Shown here piece after piece: positions 16,501-24,693 of a DNA stretch of 64,000 nucleotides; position 1 is the stretch's first letter; every line of letters begins with the position of its first letter. The notes beneath the pieces were generated by a model. That model was not told the DNA's origin. It did no database searches and worked only from the letters and a program-made list of their open reading frames with translations. This DNA is from Christensenella sp. UBA4636. GTDB lineage: Bacteria > Bacillota > Clostridia > Christensenellales > Borkfalkiaceae. The stretch is from NCBI GenBank assembly GCA_002405915.1, contig DHMS01000033.1, forward strand, positions 108,331 to 172,330, in the 5' to 3' direction. The translations under genes and the position numbers were made by a program.

Positions 16501-17029
16501 TAATTTCTAAGTCGGCTTTCTTTTTGTCGACTTCCGCCAAAGCTTCTTCGCGCTTTCTTTCTTCATAGCCCGTTTCGGATAAAAGACGGCGCGCAGACAT
16601 AACGACGTAGCGTAAGTCGGTCAAGCACTGACAAAAGCGTTTTTGCGGCGCGATATCGTCCTCTACCGTTTTGCTTTCGTCAACCGCCATGATAGCGGCT
16701 CTCCCCTCCTCGACGAGCCTGTCGACGTATTCGAACACGCCGCCCTTAGGTACGGGGCGGGGAGAAAGACGTTTTATGTACTCTCCGACGGTAAACGTAA
16801 CGCCCTTGGTGCGGCGTTGAACGCTATCCCAGTCGGCGAAAATTTCTTCGAGGGCGGAAAGCGAAACGCGGTAAGTGTCGACGTATTCTTTCACATAGTC
16901 GGTCGCTTTAATCTCCTTTTCCTCATCGGCAAGCTTTTTCATCGCCGCGTCGAATTTGTCTTGTTTTTTCTTGATTTCGGAAGCGTAAACTAAATGCAAA
17001 CGCTCCGTTTCTCTTATTATATCGGACAT
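13589..17029 (-). CDS. FtsK/SpoIIIE-domain ATPase, EssC-like core motor
   Basis: This 1146-aa protein has a coiled-coil N-terminal region (to about residue 200), a poorly defined middle region, and a well-formed FtsK/SpoIIIE ATPase domain. Walker A is GMTGSGKS (545-552), Walker B 'ALFIIDEYN' (661-669), and 'ILFCGQTAD' is a sensor-like strand. A second, less clear nucleotide-fold region follows after residue 850 ('PVYLVIHDVEWLL'). Canonical EssC/EccC carry two membrane spans at the N-terminus; none is seen here, nor FHA domains. It is the likely motor of the operon's secretion machine, recruited to the membrane by the polytopic protein encoded just upstream (15-nt gap). Confidence 0.8.
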   Translation of the reverse strand: MSDIIRETERLHLVYASEIKKKQDKFDAAMKKLADEEKEIKATDYVKEYVDTYRVSLSALEEIFADWDSVQRRTKGVTFTVGEYIKRLSPRPVPKGGVFEYVDRLVEEGRAAIMAVDESKTVEDDIAPQKRFCQCLTDLRYVVMSARRLLSETGYEERKREEALAEVDKKKADLEINFKKNTKLENLSCYKELEALKTQILTDNEKASTMLIGKPLSDEETDYRFLIGFKKSDINKEALDFAVKTLGVPEKALSGVPVFFKPKTRNGVIVIRADRDYFEADGGDAFDLIRKIYLSLLSSLGLKNLRLGGAETAVEAVIGAVADRVKAKLGENYIFDKDIASSSSGTISFNEALITLIRGRSKTYKGNDYANIYEYNDNTPDAKHDFVLAAYNYAPDCFGERFTSEQKKTFLNVLETGPAKGVLSLICIDKNSDFKLEDDKGKKISCDVIDVTEDGVLYNGEPVSVDIMAENFKINDYLDYLSKENKASDSLSLKKLLEMSDKDFALKPVEDYNDALRIPLGISSGVRYDYVLKTCSTNVFGLLVGMTGSGKSAFLHTFIMSAAYNYAPDELQMYLVDFKSGETSPAFANYKKGNPMYLPHVVYLSLRCREESAMDLLNKMDFMIDERAKIMSESKSGCSDIRAFNKSQAVLSGKYKKLPIALFIIDEYNNMFGSGANFATISKLGNKLDSVLKRARSYGIEILFCGQTADPLIGCGATEQIGSKLSLKVNNPSVFNSYFKLNSIKAGEYSEKLKKIGTALISIGSNNGDITNLVKVAYAGETTSRDMKDVAERIREKYKNNPACKIVQAEAGNDDLFPISDYKAVAYKEGKYYLPIGASASNTIGVSLSFAEDRNASGYCALARESKLFELERSFTLSYIEKFNDGEFIYAAGPADGKEFIDGFGREKDFVSKFVNVCDDKEHLKIARELTRLKELLEKRREEKSLDNKAQFKPVYLVIHDVEWLLSSGAIGGKKTTSAANKSADTPAKPVDTSATEKELADSGVSLKGGALAMLSRVRAGGSTIQPKAEKPVEDNKTYYVSDLKAIVSDLYENGSGYCVFVILAHEKLSQLKAVCGGGENARSSQRYIYDSYDVLKAITENKSIEGARVDETCVYDNLSSTRTRLFDYSIENNAEWWKALKAKRG

Positions 17030-17044
17030 AAGTTCACCGTAAAA

Positions 17045-19462
17045 TTATTTTAGTATCGAAATAAGTTGTTTTGCCGCTCTTAAAATTTCAGTAGCTTCCG
17101 TATACGCTTTTACATGAACAATCGATTGATAGATACCGACCGCGAAAGCGACGACCAAGAAGATTGCGCCTATAACAGCCACGGGAGCGGTTATACCGTC
17201 GTCGATATCGTTAATAACGAAACAGGCGGCTATCAACATAAGTACCGCGTTGATAAGCGCGGCGGCGTTCAAGAACACCATGTACCCCGGGAAGTTTACA
17301 CTCCCGACAATTCCCATAACGCCGAAGCCTAAAACAATTATGATATGCAAAAAAACAAGTATAACGCTATCGCTTCCTTCGACGTTGTAGTTTTCGAATT
17401 TGTGTATGCAAACGAGAACGAAATGCGGAACGAATGCGACAAGGCACGGGAAGCCTATAACCATTCCGCGAGTCCAACCCGCTTCAAAAAAGCCTAAACC
17501 GACGGCAATCGCCGTTACGACGACCGAAACGCCGAGCATAAGCGAAGAACTGCAAACAGTTTCCTCCTCGGAGAAAATCGCGCCGAAAAGATATGCTGAG
17601 AACGCAGCCGCGCCGAAAGCGACGGCAAGATACGCGTATTCGCCGCCTAAAGCCGAAAAAATAATCGAAGCGATGATTAAAAACGGGTTGACGGCATGCA
17701 AAACCGCCAAAACGGCAACGTTTTTGCCGCCGTTGCCTACTTTACATTCGAACAAAAACCACATTACGCCGTAAGCGACAACGCAAGCCGCGCTCACGAG
17801 CGGCAAACGGAGATTAGGCACGAATACCGAAACGCCTATCGCGATAACAAGCAACAGTACGGCGGCAAGTATCGGCAAGGTTACGGGCAAACGCTTTTTG
17901 CGATTGTAAGCTTTTATACGTTTTATTTCCGCTTGTCTTTGTTTTCTCGCCTCGCGGGCTTCCTTTTCTTCGCGCTCTTTCTTCATTTTTTCTATAGCTT
18001 TGTCGTTAATATCGCAAGCTTCTTTATAAGCCGCTTCCAACGCGCTTATTTTATTTTCGGAAATAAGCTTCTTTTCGGCGGAAGTAAGGCTATGATAAAC
18101 GCGCATTACGTCCGTAGTTTTACCGTTTTTGTCTGCTTTAAACGCCGGCAAAACCTCGTCGATTTTCGCTTCTTTTTCGGCGGCGGATTGTTTTACCGCC
18201 TCTTGATTTTTGATATAACGCTCCGCTTCGGTTTTTAAGCTTTTAACCTTATCCTTATCTAAGTACGGCAAAACGCGCGCGGGAACGGAAGCGAAAAAGC
18301 TTTCCGCTTCATAATATTTTGCGTGTCTGTTTTGACAAGAAGTTATAAACGCGTCTAACTTTTTATTGTAATCGATAATTTCCTTTTGAAGTTTTTCTTC
18401 GGCTGCCTTTTTCTCTGCGGCTTGGCGGCGAAGTTCTTTTTGTCTGTCCTCTTCCGCCTTAATGCCGTCCTTAGCGATTTTCAAAAGCTTATTGAGCTTT
18501 TGCGACTCTTTAAGATACGGGCGGACGGAATCGGTTATCGTCTTTTCGAACTTCAAAACGGCGTTATAATCGGCGTTGCCGCGTTCGAAGTCGTCCGAAA
18601 AAGCAAGGATTTTTTCGTCGATCGTGTAAGCTAAGGAAACCTTTTTGGCAATAACGGCAAGCTCGTCGAGAACGGCGAGATTTTTGCACCTCGAACGAAT
18701 TTTAAGTTCAAGATTTTTTACGAGATTTTGGGCGTTTTTAACGTCCTCGCACCAATAAACGCCTTTGGGAGCTTTGCTCAAATCGAAGATAAGCTTGTCG
18801 ATATCCGCGGCGGAATCGGCAATACGCTTTTCTTCCTTTTCTTTCGCGGCACGCTCCGCTTCCGCCTTTTTTATGGCGGCTAAGCGTTCTTCTTCCGCTT
18901 TTTTAGCGGCGGCTTGGCGTTTGGCTTCTTCCTCGGCGGCTTTCTTTGCGGCGGCTTTGTCCGCGATATCTTTTTCGATGATTTTTACGGCTTCCGCCTT
19001 TATTACGTTAATTTTCGTAGCGTTTTTAATAGATTTTATAATATCGGCGTTTTGTTTTTCTTCCTTTTCTACAACCTTTAAAGCGCGCTCCGCCCACGCA
19101 ACCGAACGGGGTTCTTTATCTAACGCCGCTATGCGTTCGTCAAGCTCGTCAATGCGCTTTTTTAACGCCGCTTCGTCGTCTTGCTTCTTTTTTTCGATTA
19201 TGTAATTTGCCTTTTCTTTGATTTCTTTAAGGCGCGAAGCGTTGAGAGATAGGTCGAAAATATCGGAATTGAGCCGCGTTTCCTCTTCTACGAAAGGAAG
19301 AGCCGCTTTTGCCCATTCGATATCTTGTTTTCTCTTTAAAAATTCCGCGACGCGCGCGTCAAGCTGTTCGGCTCGTTCTCTTTTCGTCGCCTCGTCGCCG
19401 ACCTTTTTGTACTTTGCGGGATCGCCGGAATTAAGCCCGCCGAATAAGTTGTTGCCTGCCAT
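17045..19462 (-). CDS. Coiled-coil protein with about nine membrane spans, type VII-like operon
   Basis: This 805-aa protein is the first gene of the operon. The N-terminal 530 residues are cytoplasmic and helical, with at least two repeats of about 75 aa that align on 'EWAKAALPFVEEE' and 'AWAERALKVVEKE', and a looser third copy with 'VYWCEDVKNAQNLV'. A Lys/Ala/Glu-rich coiled coil follows. Residues from about 555 on form roughly nine hydrophobic spans. It could be the membrane platform that recruits the two soluble ATPases. The ATG at 19462 ('MAGNNLFGG') follows GAGGAG 12 nt upstream; the frame is open to an ATG at 19570, but that site has no ribosome-binding sequence. No known family is recognised. 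Confidence 0.7.
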   Translation of the reverse strand: MAGNNLFGGLNSGDPAKYKKVGDEATKRERAEQLDARVAEFLKRKQDIEWAKAALPFVEEETRLNSDIFDLSLNASRLKEIKEKANYIIEKKKQDDEAALKKRIDELDERIAALDKEPRSVAWAERALKVVEKEEKQNADIIKSIKNATKINVIKAEAVKIIEKDIADKAAAKKAAEEEAKRQAAAKKAEEERLAAIKKAEAERAAKEKEEKRIADSAADIDKLIFDLSKAPKGVYWCEDVKNAQNLVKNLELKIRSRCKNLAVLDELAVIAKKVSLAYTIDEKILAFSDDFERGNADYNAVLKFEKTITDSVRPYLKESQKLNKLLKIAKDGIKAEEDRQKELRRQAAEKKAAEEKLQKEIIDYNKKLDAFITSCQNRHAKYYEAESFFASVPARVLPYLDKDKVKSLKTEAERYIKNQEAVKQSAAEKEAKIDEVLPAFKADKNGKTTDVMRVYHSLTSAEKKLISENKISALEAAYKEACDINDKAIEKMKKEREEKEAREARKQRQAEIKRIKAYNRKKRLPVTLPILAAVLLLVIAIGVSVFVPNLRLPLVSAACVVAYGVMWFLFECKVGNGGKNVAVLAVLHAVNPFLIIASIIFSALGGEYAYLAVAFGAAAFSAYLFGAIFSEEETVCSSSLMLGVSVVVTAIAVGLGFFEAGWTRGMVIGFPCLVAFVPHFVLVCIHKFENYNVEGSDSVILVFLHIIIVLGFGVMGIVGSVNFPGYMVFLNAAALINAVLMLIAACFVINDIDDGITAPVAVIGAIFLVVAFAVGIYQSIVHVKAYTEATEILRAAKQLISILK

Positions 19463-19585
19463 GTTTTTGCTTTGCTCCTCGAATATAATATTCTTGATTT
19501 GTCGTTTGTAGTTACGCGCGCCGAAAACGGAGAAAGTTTTTCCTACGTTATATTCGCACGCAAAACGCATTGTTTTTATTATATA

Positions 19586-19614
19586 ATTTTACAAAACGAG
19601 TTGCGTTTTGTCAA
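19586..19614 (-). promoter_or_regulatory. Promoter with palindromic operator for the type VII-like operon
   Basis: On the minus strand TTGACA (19614-19609), a 17-bp spacer and TAAAAT (19591-19586) form a near-consensus promoter. An inverted repeat ACAAAACG-n5-CGTTTTGT (19591-19611) fills the spacer, exactly where a repressor would block RNA polymerase. The leader to the ATG at 19462 would be about 115 nt long. Confidence 0.8.
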
Positions 19615-19628
19615 GTCCAAAACAGCAC

Positions 19629-19670
19629 GAAAGACAGCCTTTCTTAAAAAATCTTAAAAAGCTGTCTTTC
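19629..19670. terminator. Inverted repeat downstream of ftsZ
   Basis: GAAAGACAGC (19629-19638) and GCTGTCTTTC (19661-19670) form a 10-bp stem with a 22-nt A/T-rich loop. It lies between the ftsZ stop and the next promoter. There is no clear T-run after the stem on the minus strand, so it is only a weak terminator candidate. Confidence 0.5.
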
Positions 19671-19729
19671 GATGATTGATTCCGTTTCATACCGCCGATT
19701 ATGCGAACGCTAAGAAACGAAATCTTTAT

Positions 19730-22700
19730 TTACTTTTTGAAAAGCTTTCTCACGAATGCGGGAAGTCCGCCTTTTTTCTGCTCTTCTCTGGGCTGCTCCT
19801 CTTGCGGCTGCGCGCCGTAAGGATAGCCGTCGTCATAAGAATGGTCGTCGTAACCTCTTCTCGCTCTGTCGTCAGGTTGTCTATAATCGTCCCTGCCGTA
19901 TTCGCCGTAAGCGTTGCGCGCCGCGCCGGTAGTTACAACGCGTTCGTCGCCGTAAGGTCTGCGCGGTTGTTCTCTATCGTACTGCGGTCTTTCGGCGTAA
20001 TCCTCGTCGCGCTTACCGTAAGGTCTTGCGGCGTACGGGTCCCTCGCGTAGCCGTCGCGCTTTTGGTCGTACGCGGACTGCTCGGGAGAAGCGTAGCGGG
20101 AACGCGGAGCTTCCTCCTCTTCGCCGTAACCTCTTGCATAAGGGGTCTGGGTCTGCTGCGGACGAGCGGTATCTCTTTCATAAGGAGAACGAACGTAAGA
20201 CGGCTTAGCTTCTTCTTGCGGTTCTTCAACCTTTTTTTCGGGTTCGGGACGAGCCGAGAAAAGGTTCTTGTACGCTCTCGAAGCGTCGGATGAAGAATCG
20301 TCGGAACTTCTGTCGAAGCCGGTCGCTATCATCGTGATGATGACTTCTTCCTGCAAAGCTTCGTTTATGTTCATGCCGAAAATAATGTTTGCGGACGGGT
20401 CGACGATGCCTTTAATGCTGTGCGCCGCTTCGTCAACTTGTTTGAGCGTTAAGTCTTTGCCGCCCGTGACGTTCAAAATAACGCCCTTTGCGCCCTCGAT
20501 GGTTGTTTCAAGGAGCGGCGAAGAAATGGCTTCTCTTACCGCTTCGAGTATTCTGTTTTCGCCCTTGGCTCTACCCACGCCCATGTGCGCAAGACCCTGG
20601 TTTTTGATTATCGCGGAAACGTCGGCAAAGTCAAGGTTGATAAGCGACGGGGTGGCGATAAGGTCGGCAATGCCGCAAATGCCCTGGCGGAGCGTGTCGT
20701 CCGCGTATTTTAACGCTTCAATCATTGGCGTGTCGGGTTTTAACGCTTCGAGAAGTTTGTCGTTCGGGATAATAATCATCGTATCGACGTACTTTTCAAG
20801 GTTGGCGATACCCTTTTTGGCGTTGATTTCGCGCTTGCCGCCTTCGAACATGAACGGCTTGGTGACGACAGCAACCGTTACGCAACCTTTTTCTTTTGCG
20901 ACTTTGGCAATGACGGGGGAAGCGCCCGTGCCGGTGCCGCCGCCCATACCCGCGGCGATAAACAAAAGGTCTACGCCGTCGACTATCTGTTCGATAAGTT
21001 CTCTGCTTTCTTCGGCGGCTTTTTCGCCGATTTCCGGGTTTGCGCCCGCGCCTAAGCCCTTGGTTTCTTCCGCGCCTATCTGGTAGCGGTTTTCGGGCGG
21101 GCATTTTGAAAGCATGAGCGCCTGCTTGTCCGTGTTGATAGCTACGAATTCGGCGGTGTGTACGCCTTGGTCTATCATTCTGTTGACGGCGTTGTTGCCC
21201 GCGCCGCCTACGCCGATTACCATAATTTTGGCAACCGACGACGCTTGATCGTATTCTTCGTTAAACATATATTTCCTCCTGACGGATTGCTTTTTTTGTT
21301 GCTCTTTATAGAGTCTTTCTTCTTCGGTTTCCGATTCTTCGGGAATTTCTTCTCGGGTTTCTTCTTTTTCCTCGTACGGCGTTGTAGCTTGTTGCGTTTG
21401 CGCCTGCGTTTGCTCGAATTTTATCGTTTGCGGCTCTTCCTCTTGAATTGTCTGCGGCACCGCTTTGATTGCTTGTTCTGCCGTCTGCTCCGCAGTTTGA
21501 TCTTCGAAAGGCTCTTGCGGCTGCACGGGTTGCGGCTCTTCCGTCGCCGTTTGTTGCGGCGGTTCGGGTTGCGGTTCTTCTATTTGAATTTCGGGTTCCG
21601 CTTGCGCTTCGACTTCTTCAATTGTTTGTTCCGCTTGCGGTTCGTCAAAGACCGTTAAAAACTCGTCCTCGTCCGACTGCTTTTCGGTTGTTTCCGAAAT
21701 AACGTCGTCGAAAATGCTTTTCGCTTCCTCTTCGTCGTCAACTTGTTCCGTCTGCTCGGTTACCTCATCTATCGGCGCAACCTCTTCGGGTTCGGCTTCT
21801 ATAATAGGCTCCGTAACGGGTTCCGCTTGTTCGACGGATTCAACTTTTTCATCGACGGGTTCGGGAATTATTTTTTCTACCGTCGCGGTTTCGGGTTCAA
21901 CTTCGGTCGTTTCTTTAATTTCGGTCGCCGTTACCTCTTCCGTTTGAGTTTCAACTTCTGTAGGGCTTTCTTCAACGGTTTCCGCTTGCGGTTCATCCTC
22001 TTCCGCCTTTGCGGGAGTCGTGAAAAAGTCGCTTATTTCGCCCGAATTTTCCGTTTCTGCCGCGCCGAACAAAGCTTCTTCGAAAGAAATTTGTCCTTTA
22101 ACGGGCGCAAATTCGTCCTCTTCGTCGGCTGTTTCTTCGGCTTGTTCGCTTTCCGCGGTTTCTTGCGCCGTTTCTTCAATCTCCGTTGCTTCTTCGGCTT
22201 GTTCTACCTTTTCGACTTCATCTTCGATTTTTTCTATTTCTAAGGTAGATTGTTCCACCTCTTCGATAGTTTCTTCTTCGACGGGCTTTTCTTCCGCTGT
22301 TTCGGGTTCGTTTACCTCGGGTTCTTCGGCAACTTCCGTTTCGTCCTCAGAGACTTCTTCGTCGGAAGCTAAGTCGGAGGCTAAGTCGGGCGGGAGCGCG
22401 CATGTTGCGTCGGCTATTCGCTCGACTTCTTCAATCGTTTTGATTTCTTCGTCCTCGGCTTCCTTTATAGGCTCGTCCGCCTTTTCTATGGCTGCGGCGG
22501 GACTTTCCGAAACGGTTAAGTTGCCCGACGAATATTCTTCTTCGTTAGTCGCTTCGATTTGTATTCCTTGCGGCTCGGCTTCTTCAAGCTCTTTGGGTTC
22601 TTCTGAAAGTTCTTCCGTTTCGACCTCTTCTGTTTCCTCTTCGGTTTCGGTTTGTTCTTCTACCTCTTCGCCGTCGATTTTTTCAGCCGTTTCTTCGTCG

Positions 22701-23512
22701 ATATTTTCTTCGGCTTCGTCGGCTGCTTCGTCGATTTCGGGTTCGCCGTCTTTTTCGGTTTCTTCTATCTCGTCGGAAATTTCAAGTTTTTCCTCTTCGA
22801 CGGGCAAATCTTCTGCGGGTTCTTCTTCCGCTTCTTCTTGCTCGTCCGAAACTTCCGCTTCTGCGGGTTCTTCAACTTCTTCGGGTTCGGTTTCTTCCGC
22901 CGTTTTCTCGATAGTCGCGGTTTCTTCCGCCGTTTCGGCTTTCAAATCTTCTTCTAAGTCCGGTTCGAAGTTAACGCTTTCTTTCCATTTTTCAAAGGTT
23001 TTTTCTTCCTCTTCCGTTTCCTCTTCCGTTTCGTCGTCATCTATTGGCACGTAAGAGCTTAAAAAATCCTCGTCCGGTTCGAAGTCCACCTTGGAGCGGT
23101 CGAAAACGAAAGGCTTTTTTTCTTCGGCTTCGCCGATTTCGGGTTCGCCGTCTTTTTCGGTTTCTTCTATCTCGTCGGAAATTTCAAGTCTTTCCTCTTC
23201 TTCGGGCAAGTCCTCTTCGATTTCTTCCGCCGTTTCTTCGTCGGTTACATCTTCGGAAGTTTTTTCCGTTTCTTTCGCGGCTTCATCGTCCAAAGTTTCT
23301 TCAACCTCTTCGGGAGCGGTTGTAAGTTCTTTTTCGGTTTCTACCTCTGCGGGCGTTTCTACTTTTACTTCTTCCGTTTCGGCTTCCTCGGAGAATTTGC
23401 CCGTTTGCTCGTTTATTTCGAAAAACGTTACGGGAATAGGCTTAGGAGTAACGGAAAATCCTCCGCCCCGCGTTTTTATTTTATTTTTTTTCTTCTTTTT
23501 TTCTTTGTACAT
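19730..23512 (-). CDS. ftsZ: FtsZ with a giant acidic N-terminal extension
   Basis: The open frame encodes 1260 aa from the ATG at 23512, which follows GGGAGG. Residues 1-748 are a Glu/Thr/Pro-rich, apparently disordered region headed by a Lys-rich start and 'PKPIPVTFFEINEQTGKF'. The remaining 512 residues are a normal tubulin-like FtsZ: the tubulin signature GGGTGTG lies at residues 109-115 of that part, with synergy-loop 'NLDFADV', an Arg/Tyr/Asp-rich linker of about 150 aa and the C-terminal peptide 'GLPAFVRKLFKK'. FtsZ polymerises with GTP into the division ring. A second start at 21268 has its own AGGAGG, so the standard 512-aa FtsZ is probably also made. The gene lies 59 nt after ftsA. 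A free N-terminus of this size is very unusual for FtsZ. Confidence 0.9.
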   Translation of the reverse strand: MYKEKKKKKNKIKTRGGGFSVTPKPIPVTFFEINEQTGKFSEEAETEEVKVETPAEVETEKELTTAPEEVEETLDDEAAKETEKTSEDVTDEETAEEIEEDLPEEEERLEISDEIEETEKDGEPEIGEAEEKKPFVFDRSKVDFEPDEDFLSSYVPIDDDETEEETEEEEKTFEKWKESVNFEPDLEEDLKAETAEETATIEKTAEETEPEEVEEPAEAEVSDEQEEAEEEPAEDLPVEEEKLEISDEIEETEKDGEPEIDEAADEAEENIDEETAEKIDGEEVEEQTETEEETEEVETEELSEEPKELEEAEPQGIQIEATNEEEYSSGNLTVSESPAAAIEKADEPIKEAEDEEIKTIEEVERIADATCALPPDLASDLASDEEVSEDETEVAEEPEVNEPETAEEKPVEEETIEEVEQSTLEIEKIEDEVEKVEQAEEATEIEETAQETAESEQAEETADEEDEFAPVKGQISFEEALFGAAETENSGEISDFFTTPAKAEEDEPQAETVEESPTEVETQTEEVTATEIKETTEVEPETATVEKIIPEPVDEKVESVEQAEPVTEPIIEAEPEEVAPIDEVTEQTEQVDDEEEAKSIFDDVISETTEKQSDEDEFLTVFDEPQAEQTIEEVEAQAEPEIQIEEPQPEPPQQTATEEPQPVQPQEPFEDQTAEQTAEQAIKAVPQTIQEEEPQTIKFEQTQAQTQQATTPYEEKEETREEIPEESETEEERLYKEQQKKQSVRRKYMFNEEYDQASSVAKIMVIGVGGAGNNAVNRMIDQGVHTAEFVAINTDKQALMLSKCPPENRYQIGAEETKGLGAGANPEIGEKAAEESRELIEQIVDGVDLLFIAAGMGGGTGTGASPVIAKVAKEKGCVTVAVVTKPFMFEGGKREINAKKGIANLEKYVDTMIIIPNDKLLEALKPDTPMIEALKYADDTLRQGICGIADLIATPSLINLDFADVSAIIKNQGLAHMGVGRAKGENRILEAVREAISSPLLETTIEGAKGVILNVTGGKDLTLKQVDEAAHSIKGIVDPSANIIFGMNINEALQEEVIITMIATGFDRSSDDSSSDASRAYKNLFSARPEPEKKVEEPQEEAKPSYVRSPYERDTARPQQTQTPYARGYGEEEEAPRSRYASPEQSAYDQKRDGYARDPYAARPYGKRDEDYAERPQYDREQPRRPYGDERVVTTGAARNAYGEYGRDDYRQPDDRARRGYDDHSYDDGYPYGAQPQEEQPREEQKKGGLPAFVRKLFKK
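21266..21280 (-). promoter_or_regulatory. Internal ribosome site and start codon for canonical FtsZ
   Basis: AGGAGG (21280-21275) lies 6 nt before an in-frame ATG (21268-21266), exactly where FtsZ proteins normally begin ('MFNEEYDQ', then the conserved VIGVGGAGNNAVNRM). A perfect Shine-Dalgarno inside a coding frame strongly suggests a second translation product, FtsZ of 512 aa (19730-21268). Confidence 0.8.
22732..23210. repeat. Imperfect internal duplication in the ftsZ extension
   Basis: Bases 22732-22810 and 23134-23210 are nearly identical and 402 bp (134 codons) apart in the same frame. Both encode 'LEISDEIEETEKDGEPEI' with similar flanks. This shows the acidic region has grown partly by in-frame duplication. 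Confidence 0.8.
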
Positions 23513-23571
23513 TTTTACCTCCCTATTTTTTATTTGCTCGCTCAAAACTTAAAGCGGTATATGCGTTTTTA

Positions 23572-24693
23572 TTATTCGCTCAAATTAAGCGCGTAGTTTA
23601 AAAGAGCTAATTTAGAGCTGTCGTCGGGCTTTGCCATATAGGCTATCGGCGGGCAGATTACGTTGACGGGCATTTCTATATATTCGCTGAGCCGCTCTTT
23701 GCCGCCGCGTATATAAGATATTCCGCCGCCCGTTAAGGTCACCGCCATGTTGTGCGGCAATTTTACGCGGCTTTCCGCCATAGCCTTGTCCACTTGTTCG
23801 GCAATGTCGCCGATGACGTTACGAGCAATGTCGTTACAATCCTTTTGCGGAAAAGATAAAATTTCTTCGCCCCAGGTTATTTCGTACGCGCCCTCGGCGA
23901 CTTCGGGCACCGACAAATTGAGCCGCCGCTTTATTCTTTCGGCAAGTTCGAAGCTTACGTTCAGCCTTTCGTAAAGGTAAGCCGTAATGTGTCCGCCGCC
24001 TATCGGGAAGGACTTATGATACAAAAGCCCGCCGCCGTAGCAGATTGAGAACGTAGATGTAGTGTAGCCGACGTCGAGCAGAAGAACGTACGAAAACCGC
24101 TCCGACGGGGAGAAAAGAAACAAACTTTCCGCAATCGCAACAGGCACGAACGTTATCTTTTTTACGCCGAACGACGAAAACGCGCTTCTTATCGTATCAA
24201 GAAAACCTTTTTCGGCAAGAAAGAAGGTAACGTAACCGTTGACGGAAGATGTGGTTTCCTTTAACAAACTTTCGACCCGTCTTTCGCCGTCGAGATAGTA
24301 CATAACGCCGCGGCGGTCTATGACCTCGTAGCCGTTTCTCGCCACCGTGCCGCCCGCTTCCGTTAAAAATTCGTCCACGTCTTTGGCGCGCAATCTTTTG
24401 CGGCGGTTGTAGTAAGTGCGTTGTTGTCTGTTTTCCGTTATCGTGAAATCGCCGGGAACGCCGACGAAAATTTCGTCTATTCTGGCTTTCGCCGTTTCCG
24501 CGACCGACTTATAAGCCGAGCGCAACGCAAAAACGAGGCTTTGGGGATTATCGAGCGCGCCGTCGTAAAAACCTTCGTGAGAAACTTCGGAAATCGCTCG
24601 TATTATGAAATTTTTATTAACGCCGTTTTCGCCTATCAAGCCCGTGACTTTGGACGAGCCTATATCGAAAACCGCGACCGCGTCTTTAAGCAT
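23572..24693 (-). CDS. ftsA: FtsA, actin-like division protein
   Basis: This 373-aa protein anchors FtsZ to the membrane and helps recruit the divisome. The actin-fold signatures are clear: phosphate-1 'AVFDIGSSKVTGLIGE', the SHS2 region, phosphate-2 'LLLDVGYTTSTFSI' and the adenosine loop 'VTLTGGGISYI'. The usual C-terminal amphipathic helix is not obvious; the protein ends 'SSKLALLNYALNLSE', which might serve weakly. The ATG at 24693 follows AAGGAG; upstream starts in the frame lack one. It overlaps divIB by 8 bp and is followed by ftsZ after 59 nt. Confidence 0.93.
   Translation of the reverse strand: MLKDAVAVFDIGSSKVTGLIGENGVNKNFIIRAISEVSHEGFYDGALDNPQSLVFALRSAYKSVAETAKARIDEIFVGVPGDFTITENRQQRTYYNRRKRLRAKDVDEFLTEAGGTVARNGYEVIDRRGVMYYLDGERRVESLLKETTSSVNGYVTFFLAEKGFLDTIRSAFSSFGVKKITFVPVAIAESLFLFSPSERFSYVLLLDVGYTTSTFSICYGGGLLYHKSFPIGGGHITAYLYERLNVSFELAERIKRRLNLSVPEVAEGAYEITWGEEILSFPQKDCNDIARNVIGDIAEQVDKAMAESRVKLPHNMAVTLTGGGISYIRGGKERLSEYIEMPVNVICPPIAYMAKPDDSSKLALLNYALNLSE

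Noticed and set aside
22020..23054. Long Ser-rich open frame on the plus strand
   Set aside because: It is antisense to the Glu-rich ftsZ extension; Glu codons read backwards give Ser/Phe-rich frames. No ribosome site or family similarity.
19730..23512. Frameshift or two fused genes by sequencing error at the FtsZ junction
   Set aside because: The frame is open over about 750 codons with uniform composition and no stop, and both starts carry proper ribosome sites. A missing stop remains possible, so it is kept as a test in the finding.
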